Source of the DNA: Streptomyces sp. NBC_01451
Lineage (GTDB): Bacteria > Actinomycetota > Actinomycetes > Streptomycetales > Streptomycetaceae
Length of the DNA stretch: 64,000 nt
Assembly: GCF_036227485.1 (NCBI RefSeq)
Contig: NZ_CP109479.1
Location: 3,906,001 to 3,970,000 of the forward strand
Direction: 5' to 3'
The position numbers and the translations under genes are program-made. Position 1 is the stretch's first letter, and every line of letters starts with the position of its first letter. This document shows, in pieces, positions 7,194 through 16,394 of the stretch. The notes under the pieces were generated by a model. That model was given only the letters and a program-made list of their open reading frames with translations. It was not told the DNA's origin and did no database searches.

Positions 7194-9947
7194 TCACGGT
7201 TTCAGCAGCAGTGTGTCGCTCGTGCTGTCGTCGACCGCCTTGTCCGAGAAGGACCAGTCCAGCAGTTCGCCCTTGACCCACTTGCCCGTCTGGTCGGTGT
7301 AGTGGTCGCTGAAGGCGTGCCCGGAGGCTCCCGTCAGGTTGATCCACTTCGACTTGTCGAGGTCGCCGAGGTTGACCACCATGCGCATCGACGGCACCCA
7401 GATGACGCCGTAGCCGCCTGCCGCGTTCCAGCCGGTCGCGTCGACCGCCGCCTCGCCGCCGCCGAGCTTCCAGGGGCCGCGGTTGAGGATGTACTGCACG
7501 AAGCCGGGGCCCTCGGTGCCCAGGGTCTGGTTCTTCAGGAACAGGCGGTGCAGCCGGCCCCAGCTCCAGGTGTCGATGTCCTTGCCGAGCTTGGCGGTCA
7601 GTTCCCAGCGGGCGTCCGACATGGCGCGCGCGAACAGCTGGTCGCGGTTGGTCGCGGCCGTCTCGGTGCGGGTCCTCGGCGTGCTCCACCAGTCGTTGTC
7701 CTGGTCGTTGACGATCTTGCGGACCACCTCGAACCAGCGGTCACCGCCGTCCGGCTGCGCCTGGTCCGCGTCCCGCTGACCGCATTCGAGCACCGGCTGG
7801 TCCGCGTCGGCGGGGCTGGTGGTGCTGACCGGCCTGACGTACAGGCACTGTCCCTTGACGCGCACTTCCTTGGGCAGCTTGTTGCCGAAGGCGAGCTTCA
7901 GGATGTTGCGCCAGACCGAGTTGAAGTAGGCCGCCGCGGCCGAGTCGGGGTCCTGGGTGTAGTCCCAGCCCACGAGGAGCTTCTGCGCCTCACGGACGTA
8001 CTTGTCCTTGACGTCGATCGCCAGCAGCTTGGGCACCAGCAGCTTGGCGATCTCGCTGCTGTTGTCCAGCTGCATCTGGCGCATGTCGTCGGTGGAGATC
8101 TTGCCGCCGCCCTTGATCTTCGACGCGATCAGATCGGCGATGCGCTGGCTGCGGGTGCCGTAGCCCCAGTCCGTGGTGAGCGTGTACGGGTACTTGGCCT
8201 TGTCGACGACGGCCTGGTTGGCGGTCACGATGTAGCCGCGCTTCGGGTTGTACTCGAAGGGCAGCTCGGCCTGCTTGAGGTAGCCGGTCCAGCGGTACTT
8301 GGAGTCCCAGCCGGGGACCGGGAGCGAGCCGTCGTCGCCCGCCGCGCGCGTGGGGATGCGTCCCGGGAGCTGGTAGCCGATGTTGCCCGCGGTGTCCGCG
8401 TAGACGAGGTTCTGCGAGGGCACGTCGAAGGAGGCCGCGCCCGCGCGGAACTCGGTCCAGTTCGACGCCTTGTCGATCAGGAAGACGGCGTCCATGGAGG
8501 TGCCGGGGTCCAGCGCGGTCCAGCGCAGCGCGATGCCGTAGCCGTCACCGCGGTCGGGGGCCGCTGCGTCGACGGTGGCCTTCTGGCCGACCTTGACGAG
8601 TTCGTCGTCCCGGTCGGACAGCAGGGGCCCGTTCTCGGTCTCGCGGACGACGATCTTCTTGGACGCGCCGCCGGCGACCTCGATGGTCTCCTCGCGCGTG
8701 GTGAACGGCTTCGTCTTACCGTCGTACAGGTAGCCGTCGCCGGAGAGCTTCTCCAGGTAGAGGTCGGTGACGTCGGCGCCCGAGTTGGTCATGCCCCAGG
8801 CGATGTCGGCGTTGTGGCCGATGATCACGCCGGGCATGCCCGCGAAGGTGTATCCGGAGACGTCGTACTGGCACTTGGCGGAGACGCTGCGGCAGTGCAG
8901 GCCCATCTGGTACCAGACGGACGGCAGCGAAGGCGACAGGTGCGGGTCGTTGGCCAGCAGCGGTTTTCCGGTGATGGTGTGGGCGCCCGCGACGACCCAG
9001 GAGTTGGAGCCGATGCCGTTGCCGTTCACCCCGACGGCCGTCGGGACGTCGTCGAGGACCCGGTAGAGGCCCTCCAGCTGGCTCTGGAAGGCCGCGGAGT
9101 CGACGGCCGAGGTTTCGGACGTACCAGAGGAGGCGGACTCCGTGCCCGCGGTGCTGCCGCCCTGCGCGTACGTCTGCGTCGTGGCGTCGTACGCGCCTTC
9201 CTGGACGATCGGCTTGTTCCGGCTGTACGGGTACTCCGGGTACAGGTCGGCGATCTGCTGCGGGCCGAGACGGCTGGTCAGCAGGGATCGGTCGATCTCG
9301 TCCTGCATGTTGCCGCGCAGGTCCCAGGCCATCGCCTTCAGCCACGCGACCGAGTCGACCGGGGTCCACTCCTGCGGCTTGTAGTCGTTCTCGAACCCGA
9401 GGGCCGCGTACTCCAGGGAGATGTCCGCGCCGTCCTTGCCCTTCAGGTAGGCGTTGACTCCCTTGGCGTAGGCCTGGAGGTACTTCTTCGTGGCGGCCGA
9501 CAGGGTCTTGTCGTACTCGTCCTTGGCCACCCGGTCCCAGCCCAGGGTGCGCAGGAACTCGTCGTTCTCGACCTGCCCCTTGCCGAACATCTCGGAGAGC
9601 CGGCCGGACGTCATGTGCCGGCGTACGTCCATCTCGTAGAACCGGTCCTGCGCCTGGACGTAGCCCTGTGCCATGAACAGGTCCTCGTCGGAGGAGGCGT
9701 AGATCTGCGGGACGCCGTAGCTGTCGCGCTTGACGTCGACGGGTCCGGACAGGCCTTCGAGCGAGATCGAGCCCTTGGTCTGCGGGAAGGAGGCCCGGAC
9801 GGTACTGACGGACCAGTAGGCGCCGAAGGCGAGGCCTCCGACGATGGCCAGAACCAGGACGATCACGAACAGTCGGGCTTTGCGCCCCTTCTTCCTGCCG
9901 GACTTGCCGGACTTGTTACCGGAAGAGCTGGTGGTGGTGGGGGGCAT
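7194..9947 (-). CDS. Penicillin acylase family protein (N-terminal Ser hydrolase)
   Basis: The product of about 917 residues belongs to the Ntn-hydrolase penicillin-amidase family (peptidase S45), which cleaves amide bonds in beta-lactams, acyl-homoserine lactones or cyclic lipopeptides after self-processing. A basic N-terminus and a membrane helix at about residues 26-46 indicate a signal anchor. The alpha-chain segment includes KRDSYGVPQIYASSDEDLFM and QGYVQAQDRFYEMDVRRH. The predicted self-cleavage site is GIG/SNSW with Ser314 as nucleophile of the beta chain, followed by LLANDPHLSPSLPSVWYQ. ATG 9947 (MPPTTT) was chosen because it precedes the basic anchor directly; the longer frame upstream is divergent-promoter sequence. 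The substrate is unknown. It is convergent with the folate gene. Confidence 0.88.
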   Translation of the reverse strand: MPPTTTSSSGNKSGKSGRKKGRKARLFVIVLVLAIVGGLAFGAYWSVSTVRASFPQTKGSISLEGLSGPVDVKRDSYGVPQIYASSDEDLFMAQGYVQAQDRFYEMDVRRHMTSGRLSEMFGKGQVENDEFLRTLGWDRVAKDEYDKTLSAATKKYLQAYAKGVNAYLKGKDGADISLEYAALGFENDYKPQEWTPVDSVAWLKAMAWDLRGNMQDEIDRSLLTSRLGPQQIADLYPEYPYSRNKPIVQEGAYDATTQTYAQGGSTAGTESASSGTSETSAVDSAAFQSQLEGLYRVLDDVPTAVGVNGNGIGSNSWVVAGAHTITGKPLLANDPHLSPSLPSVWYQMGLHCRSVSAKCQYDVSGYTFAGMPGVIIGHNADIAWGMTNSGADVTDLYLEKLSGDGYLYDGKTKPFTTREETIEVAGGASKKIVVRETENGPLLSDRDDELVKVGQKATVDAAAPDRGDGYGIALRWTALDPGTSMDAVFLIDKASNWTEFRAGAASFDVPSQNLVYADTAGNIGYQLPGRIPTRAAGDDGSLPVPGWDSKYRWTGYLKQAELPFEYNPKRGYIVTANQAVVDKAKYPYTLTTDWGYGTRSQRIADLIASKIKGGGKISTDDMRQMQLDNSSEIAKLLVPKLLAIDVKDKYVREAQKLLVGWDYTQDPDSAAAAYFNSVWRNILKLAFGNKLPKEVRVKGQCLYVRPVSTTSPADADQPVLECGQRDADQAQPDGGDRWFEVVRKIVNDQDNDWWSTPRTRTETAATNRDQLFARAMSDARWELTAKLGKDIDTWSWGRLHRLFLKNQTLGTEGPGFVQYILNRGPWKLGGGEAAVDATGWNAAGGYGVIWVPSMRMVVNLGDLDKSKWINLTGASGHAFSDHYTDQTGKWVKGELLDWSFSDKAVDDSTSDTLLLKP

Positions 9948-10205
9948 CGCTGTCCTTGCTGTCCTAACGCGAGCGGCAGGCGGTACTGGAGTGCTGGAGC
10001 AACCATAGGGGCAGGGCCCGGCGCGACTTGACGCGGAGTCGGGTACGCGAACGGACGGGCGTTCGATCATGCCCGGAGAAGTGTCAAGAAATCGTCAAGA
10101 GTTAGGTAAGGTAACGAAGTACTTGGGTGCGCGGTGACCTCACCTCGTGTCCGATGTACGTGAGCCCCGCGCGTGCCGCGCCCGGGCCAGGGAAGGGAAC
10201 GGCCG

Positions 10206-11711
10206 CTGACTGTCCACCACCTCAACCAGCTCCTGCTCGTCTGCTCGCTCGTCCTCCTCATCGCTGTGGCAGCGGTCCGGATCTCCTCGCGCAGCGGGCT
10301 CCCCAGCCTGCTCGTCTACCTGGGGATCGGCGTCGCCATGGGCCAGGACGGCATCGGCGACATCCACTTCGACAACGCCGAACTGACCCAGGTCATCGGG
10401 TACGCGGCCCTGGTCGTGATCCTGGCCGAGGGCGGACTCGGCACGAAGTGGAAGGAGATCAAACCCGCCCTGCCGGCCGCCTCCGTGCTGGCGCTGGCGG
10501 GGGTGGCGGTGAGTGTCGGGATCACGGCGACGGCCGCGCACTACCTGGTGGGGCTGGAGTGGCGGCAGGCGTTCATCATCGGCGCGGTGGTGTCCTCGAC
10601 GGACGCGGCGGCGGTCTTCTCCGTCCTGCGGAAGATCCCCCTCCCCGCGCGCGTGACGGGCACCCTGGAGGCCGAGTCGGGCTTCAACGACGCCCCGGTC
10701 GTCATCCTGGTCGTCTCGCTGTCCACGGCGGGCCCGGTCGAGCACTGGTACACGCTGCTGGGCGTCATCGTCCTGGAGCTGGCCATCGGCGCGGCCATCG
10801 GGATCACGGTCGGGTGGCTCGGTGCCTGGGGCCTCCGGCACGTGGCCCTGCCCGCGTCCGGCCTCTACCCCATCGCCGTGATGGCCATCGCGGTCACCGC
10901 GTACGCCGCCGGCGCACTCGCCCACGGCAGCGGTTTCCTCGCGGTCTACCTGGCCGCCATGGTCCTCGGCAACGCCAAGCTCCCCCACTGGCCGGCCACC
11001 CGCGGCTTCGCCGACGGACTCGGCTGGATCGCCCAGATCGGCATGTTCGTCCTGCTCGGCCTCCAGGTGACCCCGCACGAGATGGGCGACGACATCTGGC
11101 CCGCGCTCGTCATAGGCCTGGCCCTGACCATGGTCGCGCGCCCACTGAGCGTGATCGTCAGCCTGACGCCGTTCCGGGTCCCGTGGCAGGAGCAGACCCT
11201 GATGTCCTGGGCCGGGCTGCGCGGCGCGGTGCCCATCATCCTGGCGACGATCCCCATGGTGAGCGGCGTCGAGGACAGCCGTCGCATCTTCAACATCGTC
11301 TTCGTACTGGTCGTCGTCTACACCCTCGTCCAGGGCCCGACGCTCCCCTGGCTGGCCCGCAAACTGCGCCTCGGCAAGAGCGCGGAGGCGGCCGACCTAG
11401 GCATCGAGTCGGCACCCCTGGAGCGGCTGCGCGGGCATCTGCTGTCCGTCGCGATACCCGACGGCTCCAAGATGCACGGCGTGGAGGTGGGCGAGCTGAG
11501 GCTGCCGCCGGGCGCCGCGGTCACGCTCGTCGTCCGCGACGAAAAATCGTTCGTTCCGCTGCCGACGACCATCCTGCACCGCGGTGACGAACTCCTCGTG
11601 GTGACCACCGACCCGGTCCGCGACGCGACGGAACGCCGACTGCGGGCCGTGGGGCAGGGCGGCAAGCTGGCGCAGTGGCTGGGGACGGGCGGGAACGGAG
11701 CAGAGGCGTGA
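10206..11711 (+). CDS. Potassium/proton antiporter, CPA1/NhaP2 type with RCK_C domain
   Basis: This membrane antiporter of about 501 residues exchanges K+ (or Na+) for protons. About twelve hydrophobic segments cover residues 5-395. The ion-binding core SSTDAAAVFSVLRK and the following GTLEAESGFNDAPVVILV (the ND motif) are typical of CPA1 exchangers. The C-terminal about 80 residues (IPDGSKMHGVEVGELRLPPG, then GDELLVVTTDPVRDATERRL) form a TrkA_C/RCK_C-like cytoplasmic domain. The start is uncertain. CTG 10206 follows an AGGGAAGGG site by 8 bases and gives the family-like start LTVHHLNQLLLVCSL, while GTG 10173 would add 11 unlike residues. It is divergent from the penicillin-acylase gene. Confidence 0.88.
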   Translation: MTVHHLNQLLLVCSLVLLIAVAAVRISSRSGLPSLLVYLGIGVAMGQDGIGDIHFDNAELTQVIGYAALVVILAEGGLGTKWKEIKPALPAASVLALAGVAVSVGITATAAHYLVGLEWRQAFIIGAVVSSTDAAAVFSVLRKIPLPARVTGTLEAESGFNDAPVVILVVSLSTAGPVEHWYTLLGVIVLELAIGAAIGITVGWLGAWGLRHVALPASGLYPIAVMAIAVTAYAAGALAHGSGFLAVYLAAMVLGNAKLPHWPATRGFADGLGWIAQIGMFVLLGLQVTPHEMGDDIWPALVIGLALTMVARPLSVIVSLTPFRVPWQEQTLMSWAGLRGAVPIILATIPMVSGVEDSRRIFNIVFVLVVVYTLVQGPTLPWLARKLRLGKSAEAADLGIESAPLERLRGHLLSVAIPDGSKMHGVEVGELRLPPGAAVTLVVRDEKSFVPLPTTILHRGDELLVVTTDPVRDATERRLRAVGQGGKLAQWLGTGGNGAEA

Positions 11712-11939
11712 CGCACCTCTCCGCTTCCTTTCAGAGGCACAGGGCGCCGTTGCCCCTGTACAGTGAAGGCGCACCCTGATCGAACCAACTCTGTCTGAAG
11801 CAGAGCTGGCGCGACCGTATGGCGGCCGGGACATCCTCTGCGGGGGCGTCGGCATCTACCGCAGTCCGCGCAAGAGGACAGCTCTCGGCGCCGCCCCACG
11901 CAAGGGGGCCGCGCTACCAGGCGGCAGAAAGGCACGGCC

Positions 11940-13217
11940 GTGGCATCCACGGTCACCTACGGACAGTTGCTCCGCACCCCCGGCGCCTGGACGTTCCTGC
12001 TCCCCGGTTTCGCCGCGCGACAGCCGTTCGCGATGCTCACCATCTCCATCGTGCTGCTCGTCCAGCACACCACCGGCTCGTACGGGACCGCCGGCGCCGT
12101 GGCCGCCGTCACCGGCGTCTCCATGGCCCTGTGCGCGCCCTACGGGGGCCGCCTGGCCGACCGCCACGGGCAGCGCGCGGTCCTCGTCCCCGGTGTCGTC
12201 CTGCACACCCTGTCCGGCCTCGCCCTGACGGCGCTGGCGCTGACCGGCGCCCCCCTGTGGACGCTGTTCGCCGCCGCGGTCCTGACCGGCGCCTCCACGC
12301 CCCAGGTCGGCCCCATGGTCCGTGCGCGCTGGGCGGCGAAGCTCCAGGACTCCCCCCTCATGCCGACGGCGGCGGCCTTCGAGTCCGTCACCGACGAGCT
12401 GACCTTCGTCTTCGGCCCGCTGCTCGCCACCGCCCTGTGCACAGCCGTCGACCCGGCGGCCGGCCTGGTCACCGAGGCCGCGCTGACCCTCCTCGGCGGC
12501 CTGTTGTTCGCCGCCCAGAAGAGCACCCAGCCGAGGGCCCTCACCGACAGCCCGCTCCACGGGCAGCACGCGCGCGTGGAGCGCGTTTCGGCACTGGGCG
12601 TCCCCGGGATACGCGTCCTGATCGTCGCCTTCCTGGGCATCGGGGCCGTCTTCGGCGGTATGCAGGTCTCGCTCGCCGCGTTCAGCGAGTCCACCGGCAA
12701 CCCCGGCCTGAACGGCGTCCTGTACGGGGTCTTCGCCGCCGGCAACATGCTCTCCGGCGTGGTCTGCGGAGCCGTCGCCTGGCGCACGGCCCCGCAACGC
12801 CGCCTGCTCGCCGGGTACGCGGCACTCGCGGTCACCGCCTCCGGCCTGTGGACGGCGGAGTCCGTGCTGACGCTGACCGGGCTCGGCCTCCTGGTCGGCA
12901 TGTGCGTCGCGCCCGCGCTGATCACCGGCTACACCCTGGTCGACGCGCTGGTCCCGGCCGGCGCCCGCACCGAGGCGTTCACCTGGCTGACCGGCGCGGT
13001 CGCCCTCGGCCAGGCGGCGGCCGTCACCGTCGCCGGCCAGCTGGAGGACCGCCTCTGGGACGGCGCCGGATTCCTGGTCCCCATGGGCGGCACACTGCTG
13101 GCCCTCGCGACCCTCGTGACCCTGCGTTCACGGCTGACACCGCGGGCGGCGATCCGCCCGGCGAGCCGGACTCTCGCGCGTGGCGTCGGTCACCGCGTGC
13201 CGGTGACAGTGGACTGA
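11940..13217 (+). CDS. MFS transporter, 12-TM type
   Basis: The 425-residue protein has about twelve hydrophobic helices typical of the major facilitator superfamily. The loop between helices 2 and 3 reads YGGRLADRHGQRAVLVPG, a good match to the G-x-x-x-D-R-x-G-R/Q-R motif A. The second half restarts with LGVPGIRVLIVAFLGIGAVFG. GTG 11940 gives MASTVTYGQLLRTPGAWTFL, which resembles a common Streptomyces MFS subfamily of unknown substrate. The preceding 228 bases hold no gene that I can support. It is followed after 68 bases by the FmdB gene. The substrate and direction are unknown. Confidence 0.85.
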   Translation: MASTVTYGQLLRTPGAWTFLLPGFAARQPFAMLTISIVLLVQHTTGSYGTAGAVAAVTGVSMALCAPYGGRLADRHGQRAVLVPGVVLHTLSGLALTALALTGAPLWTLFAAAVLTGASTPQVGPMVRARWAAKLQDSPLMPTAAAFESVTDELTFVFGPLLATALCTAVDPAAGLVTEAALTLLGGLLFAAQKSTQPRALTDSPLHGQHARVERVSALGVPGIRVLIVAFLGIGAVFGGMQVSLAAFSESTGNPGLNGVLYGVFAAGNMLSGVVCGAVAWRTAPQRRLLAGYAALAVTASGLWTAESVLTLTGLGLLVGMCVAPALITGYTLVDALVPAGARTEAFTWLTGAVALGQAAAVTVAGQLEDRLWDGAGFLVPMGGTLLALATLVTLRSRLTPRAAIRPASRTLARGVGHRVPVTVD

Positions 13218-13285
13218 TCCTCAGGAATACGTCACACTGGACCGTCGTTAGCACTCATCGAGTGAGAGTGCCAGGAGGAAGACAA

Positions 13286-13636
13286 GTGCCGACCTACCAG
13301 TACCAGTGCACGGAGTGCGCTGAGGGCCTCGAAGCGGTGCAGAAGTTCACCGATGACGCCCTGACCGAGTGCCCCAGCTGCGGTGGCCGCCTGAAGAAGG
13401 TGTTCTCCGCGGTCGGCATCGTCTTCAAGGGCTCCGGCTTCTACCGCAACGACAGCCGCGGCTCCTCGTCGAGCAGCGCGCCCGCCGCGTCGAAGCCGTC
13501 CACGTCGTCCTCTTCGACGTCGTCCTCGTCGGACTCGTCGTCGAGTTCGTCGAGCTCCTCGTCGTCGGGATCGTCCTCGTCGTCCAGCTCCTCGTCGGGC
13601 TCCAGCAGTTCGTCGAGCACCAGCTCGGCCGCGTAG
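13286..13636 (+). CDS. FmdB family zinc-ribbon protein with Ser-rich tail
   Basis: The 116-residue protein has an N-terminal FmdB zinc ribbon: PTYQYQCTECAEGLEAVQK with CxxC at about 8-11, and a second pair CPSCGG near residues 32-35. The remainder, from about residue 55, is almost entirely Ser with a few Thr, Ala, Gly and Asp. The ribosome site AGGAGGAAGACAA before GTG 13286 is nearly ideal. The family was named after a formamidase-regulatory locus and its function is not settled; members may bind DNA or act as small zinc-binding regulators. The Ser tail is probably disordered. A strong hairpin terminator follows. Confidence 0.88.
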   Translation: MPTYQYQCTECAEGLEAVQKFTDDALTECPSCGGRLKKVFSAVGIVFKGSGFYRNDSRGSSSSSAPAASKPSTSSSSTSSSSDSSSSSSSSSSSGSSSSSSSSSGSSSSSSTSSAA

Positions 13637-13663
13637 GCACCGCTTCCCGGCCCACGCCCACGG

Positions 13664-13702
13664 GACCCTGTCGTCGTACGACGACGGGGTCTTCGGTGTT
13701 TT
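13664..13702 (+). terminator. Hairpin terminator with T-rich tail
   Basis: ACCCTGTCGTCGT pairs with ACGACGACGGGGT (one G-T wobble) with no loop bases left over, and is followed by CTTCGGTGTTTTC. It lies 28 bases after the fmdB stop and before the next gene. Confidence 0.8.
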
Positions 13703-13724
13703 CGGGCGCGGCTAGGGTGCGGTC

Positions 13725-14585
13725 ATGGTGAATCAGGCGAATCCCGCGGGCGCTGCGAGCGCCGAGATCGGCGTGATCGGTGGCTCCGGCTTCTACTCCT
13801 TCCTCGACGACGTGACCGAGATACAGGTCGACACGCCGTACGGACCCCCCAGTGACTCCCTGTTCCTCGGCGAGGTCGCCGGCCGCCGGGTCGCCTTCCT
13901 CCCCCGCCACGGACGCGGCCACCACCTCCCTCCGCACCGCATCGACTACCGCGCCAACCTGTGGGCCTTGCGGTCCGTCGGCGTGCGCCAGGTGCTCGCC
14001 CCGTGCGCGGTGGGCGGCCTGCGGCCCGAGTACGGCCCGGGCACACTGCTCGTACCGGACCAGCTGGTCGACCGTACGAAGTCCCGGGCGGGGACGTTCT
14101 TCGACGGCCTGCCGCTGCCCGACGGCACCGTCCCCAACGTGGTGCACGTGTCCCTCGCCGACCCTTACTGCCCCGTCGGCCGCAAGGTCGTTCTGGAGGC
14201 GGCGCGCGGGCGCGACTGGGAGCCGGTGGACGGCGGCACGCTGACCGTGATCGAGGGGCCGCGGTTCTCCACCCGCGCCGAATCCCTGTGGCACCGGGCG
14301 CAGGGCTGGTCGGTGGTGGGCATGACGGGTCATCCCGAGGCGGCGCTCGCCCGTGAACTGGAGCTCTGCTACACGTCGTTGACCCTCGTCACCGACCTCG
14401 ACGCGGGCGCGGAGACCGGCGAGGGCGTCTCGCACGAGGAGGTCCTCCAGGTGTTCGCGGCGAACGTGGACCGGATGCGGGGCGTCCTGTTCGACGCGGT
14501 GGCCGCGCTGCCGGCGGGCGGGACACGGGACTGCCTGTGCACGAAGGCGCTGGGCGGGATGGACCCGGGGTTCGAGCTGCCCTGA
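13725..14585 (+). CDS. mtnP: S-methyl-5'-thioadenosine phosphorylase
   Basis: The 286-residue enzyme is of the MTAP/PNP trimeric phosphorylase family and releases adenine from methylthioadenosine, a by-product of polyamine or siderophore synthesis. Diagnostic segments are EIGVIGGSGFYSFLDDV with the phosphate-binding GGSG (about 19-22), FLPRHGRGHHLPPHRIDYRA with the RH phosphate contact (about 60-79), LAPCAVGGLRPEYGPG, the substrate loop IEGPRFSTRAES (about 179-190) and VVGMTGHPEAALARELE. In typical MTAPs the motif is MTxxPE; here MTGHPE suggests the S-methyl-5'-thioinosine-like or broader specificity subgroup. ATG 13725 follows directly after a terminator. Confidence 0.9.
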   Translation: MVNQANPAGAASAEIGVIGGSGFYSFLDDVTEIQVDTPYGPPSDSLFLGEVAGRRVAFLPRHGRGHHLPPHRIDYRANLWALRSVGVRQVLAPCAVGGLRPEYGPGTLLVPDQLVDRTKSRAGTFFDGLPLPDGTVPNVVHVSLADPYCPVGRKVVLEAARGRDWEPVDGGTLTVIEGPRFSTRAESLWHRAQGWSVVGMTGHPEAALARELELCYTSLTLVTDLDAGAETGEGVSHEEVLQVFAANVDRMRGVLFDAVAALPAGGTRDCLCTKALGGMDPGFELP

Positions 14586-14771
14586 CCAGGCCGGACACGG
14601 GGCCGGGCACGGCATCGGCGTCGGCGCGGCACGGGGTCGGCGGGGGCGGAACCTCCCGTTCGGGTGAGCGAGTTGTCCACAACCGGCGAGTAGCACACAG
14701 GCCTCGGCACGGTTCGCCGGAAAGCCTCATCGTGGGAGCGCAAGCAGCCGCAAGCAGCTCCCTCGTCACAG

Positions 14772-15386
14772 GTGGTGGTCCTCGTGTCTTCCGTACGTCC
14801 CCCGTCCTACACGCATCCCGTACGTTCCGTGTTCTCCGCGCACCCCGTACGTTCCGTGCGTTCCGTCCCTCTCGTGCCCGCGCCCTGCGAGGTGCCGCAC
14901 TTCGCTCCCGTGCGGGTGCGCGGCGGGCGGTATCGGCTGCGTGGCCTGGTGGGGCACCGGAGGCGGGCGCTGGCCGTGGGCCTCGCCGTCACGGCGGCGG
15001 CGATCGTCGCCGCCGGACCACGCCAGACCGCGGGGTCGCCCCCCGATGCGGGACGCGTCCGGGGCCACCCCGTGGCGGATCCCGTACGGGCGCGGCCGGC
15101 GGTGCAGATGGTGACGGCGCCGGTACGGATCGCCGACGCGGCCACGGTACGGCTGCTGCGGCCCGGTGACCGGGTCGACGTCATCGCGGCCGAGGAGTCG
15201 CCGACGGGCACCGACGCCCGGGTGGTCGCGCGCCGGGCACGGGTGACACAGGTGCCGCAGGTCCCGGTGTCCCAGGACGGCATGGCCGAGGGCGGGGCAC
15301 TGATCGTGCTCTCGGTGCCGCACGCCACGGCGTCCCGGCTGGCCGGCGCGGGTACGACGGCCAGGCTGGCGGTGACCCTGTGGTGA
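14772..15386 (+). CDS. CpaB/RcpC-like pilus assembly protein (SAF domain)
   Basis: The product of about 204 residues has a basic stretch GRYRLRGLVGHRRRALAVG leading into a single hydrophobic helix (about 67-81), then an extracytoplasmic segment VQMVTAPVRIADAATVRLLR, RPGDRVDVIAAEE and VVARRARVTQVPQV, which matches the SAF/RcpC part of Flp-pilus CpaB proteins. Family members line the pilus or secretion channel. The N-terminus is doubtful: residues about 15-35 repeat the motif HPVRSV, encoded by a direct repeat of CCCGTACGTTCCGTG. Starts at GTG 14772, 14775 or 14784 are all possible. No other pilus genes are nearby, so the role here is uncertain. Confidence 0.7.
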   Translation: MVVLVSSVRPPSYTHPVRSVFSAHPVRSVRSVPLVPAPCEVPHFAPVRVRGGRYRLRGLVGHRRRALAVGLAVTAAAIVAAGPRQTAGSPPDAGRVRGHPVADPVRARPAVQMVTAPVRIADAATVRLLRPGDRVDVIAAEESPTGTDARVVARRARVTQVPQVPVSQDGMAEGGALIVLSVPHATASRLAGAGTTARLAVTLW

Positions 15387-15524
15387 GCCGTACCGTGATT
15401 GCCTCGAACCGCCAGTCGTCAAGTCCCTCGTTGGAGTTACCCAATTGGACAGGCCTGCCGGGCGTTGACGTAGGTTGCGGAACTGTTTGTTCCACCAATT
15501 GCGTGCACGAGGAGAGGCCCCGCG

Positions 15525-16031
15525 GTGAGCGAGAAGAAGCAACCGAGCGTTCTGGAGGGCTTCAAGACCTTCCTGACGCGCGGAAACGTCGTCGATCTGG
15601 CGGTCGCGGTAGTCATCGGTACCGCTTTCACCAACGTCGTCAACTCTGTGGTGAAGGGCGTCATCAACCCCATGGTGGGGGCGTTCGGGACCAAGAACCT
15701 GGACAACTACAGCTCCTGCCTCAAGGGCCCCTGCGACGGCACCGGCGACACCGCGACCGGCGTCCGCATCATGTGGGGTTCGGTCCTGGGCTCGACGCTC
15801 ACCTTCCTCATCACCGCGGCCGTCGTCTACTTCCTGATGGTCCTGCCGATGTCGAAGTACCTGGCCCGGGCAGCCGCGCGCCAGAAGGCGAAGGAGGGCG
15901 CGCAGGAGGTCATGGAGGTGAGCGAGCTGGAGGTCCTCAAGGAGATCCGCGACGCCCTGGTGACCCAGCGGGGCGCCGGGCAGAACGAGGCCCTGGTGAC
16001 CCAGCGGGACTCCGAGCGCAACGAGCGGTAG
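15525..16031 (+). CDS. mscL: Large-conductance mechanosensitive channel MscL
   Basis: The 168-residue channel subunit forms a pentamer in the inner membrane that opens under hypo-osmotic shock. The first helix FLTRGNVVDLAVAVVIGTAF (about 17-36) holds the pore-lining G/A/V pattern, and the second is about 84-106 (STLTFLITAAVVYFLMVLPM). The periplasmic loop is unusually rich, with a Cys pair (SSCLKGPCDGTGD). The C-terminal helix VSELEVLKEIRDALVTQ is typical. It is then extended by a near-duplicate ALVTQR, so the tail carries a short internal repeat absent from the usual 130-150 residue protein. GTG 15525 has a GAGGAGAGG site. Confidence 0.95.
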   Translation: MSEKKQPSVLEGFKTFLTRGNVVDLAVAVVIGTAFTNVVNSVVKGVINPMVGAFGTKNLDNYSSCLKGPCDGTGDTATGVRIMWGSVLGSTLTFLITAAVVYFLMVLPMSKYLARAAARQKAKEGAQEVMEVSELEVLKEIRDALVTQRGAGQNEALVTQRDSERNER

Positions 16032-16083
16032 GCAGCGCGCTCGGCGGCCTCCCGCGGAGGCCGTCCGGCCTGGTGCAGAGGTG

Positions 16084-16269
16084 TCAGATGTGGTGGGGCG
16101 GCTTCTCGTCGAGGAAGCGCCTCAGGTCGGCCGCGCTGTCGCCGCCGCCCTCGCCCGGGCGCTCGCCCCACCCCCGGTCCGTGTCGTCCGACGACTGCCG
16201 GTCCAGCGGGTCGTCGAAGATCAGCACGGGCTTCGGGGCGCGCGGTTCGGGGGCGGCGGGGCTGCTCAT
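16084..16269 (-). CDS. Small conserved actinobacterial protein, hypothetical
   Basis: This short gene encodes about 61 residues from ATG 16269. It reads KPVLIFDDPLDRQSSDDTDR in the middle and ends with DLRRFLDEKPPHHI, both of which I recall as conserved in small Streptomyces proteins with no assigned function. It has no membrane helix and no Cys. It lies convergent to mscL and divergent from the ltrA gene. The frame could extend further upstream, but that part is Arg/Pro-rich and unlike a real N-terminus. Confidence 0.6.
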   Translation of the reverse strand: MSSPAAPEPRAPKPVLIFDDPLDRQSSDDTDRGWGERPGEGGGDSAADLRRFLDEKPPHHI

Positions 16270-16394
16270 GACTCCAGGGTACGTCCCACCTGCCGGGCCC
16301 GGGCCGGGCCGTGGGGTGCCCGCCGGATCACGATCACGCCCCGGCGCCGTCCTTCGGCCTGCGCGTGGATGGCTCATCTGCTGTGCTGGGGCGT

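Noticed and set aside
7302..10031. A 909-codon plus-strand open frame
   Set aside because: Fully antisense to the penicillin-acylase gene. The translation is Val/Gly/Asp-rich without any domain.
10071..10172. TTGACA-like and TTGACG-like boxes between the acylase and antiporter genes
   Set aside because: Tempting -35 elements on the minus strand, but no -10 box is at 16-19 bases, so I do not call a promoter.
11819..13285. A long fusion frame in front of FmdB
   Set aside because: It is an alternative frame of the MFS gene. The FmdB start at GTG 13286 has an excellent ribosome site.
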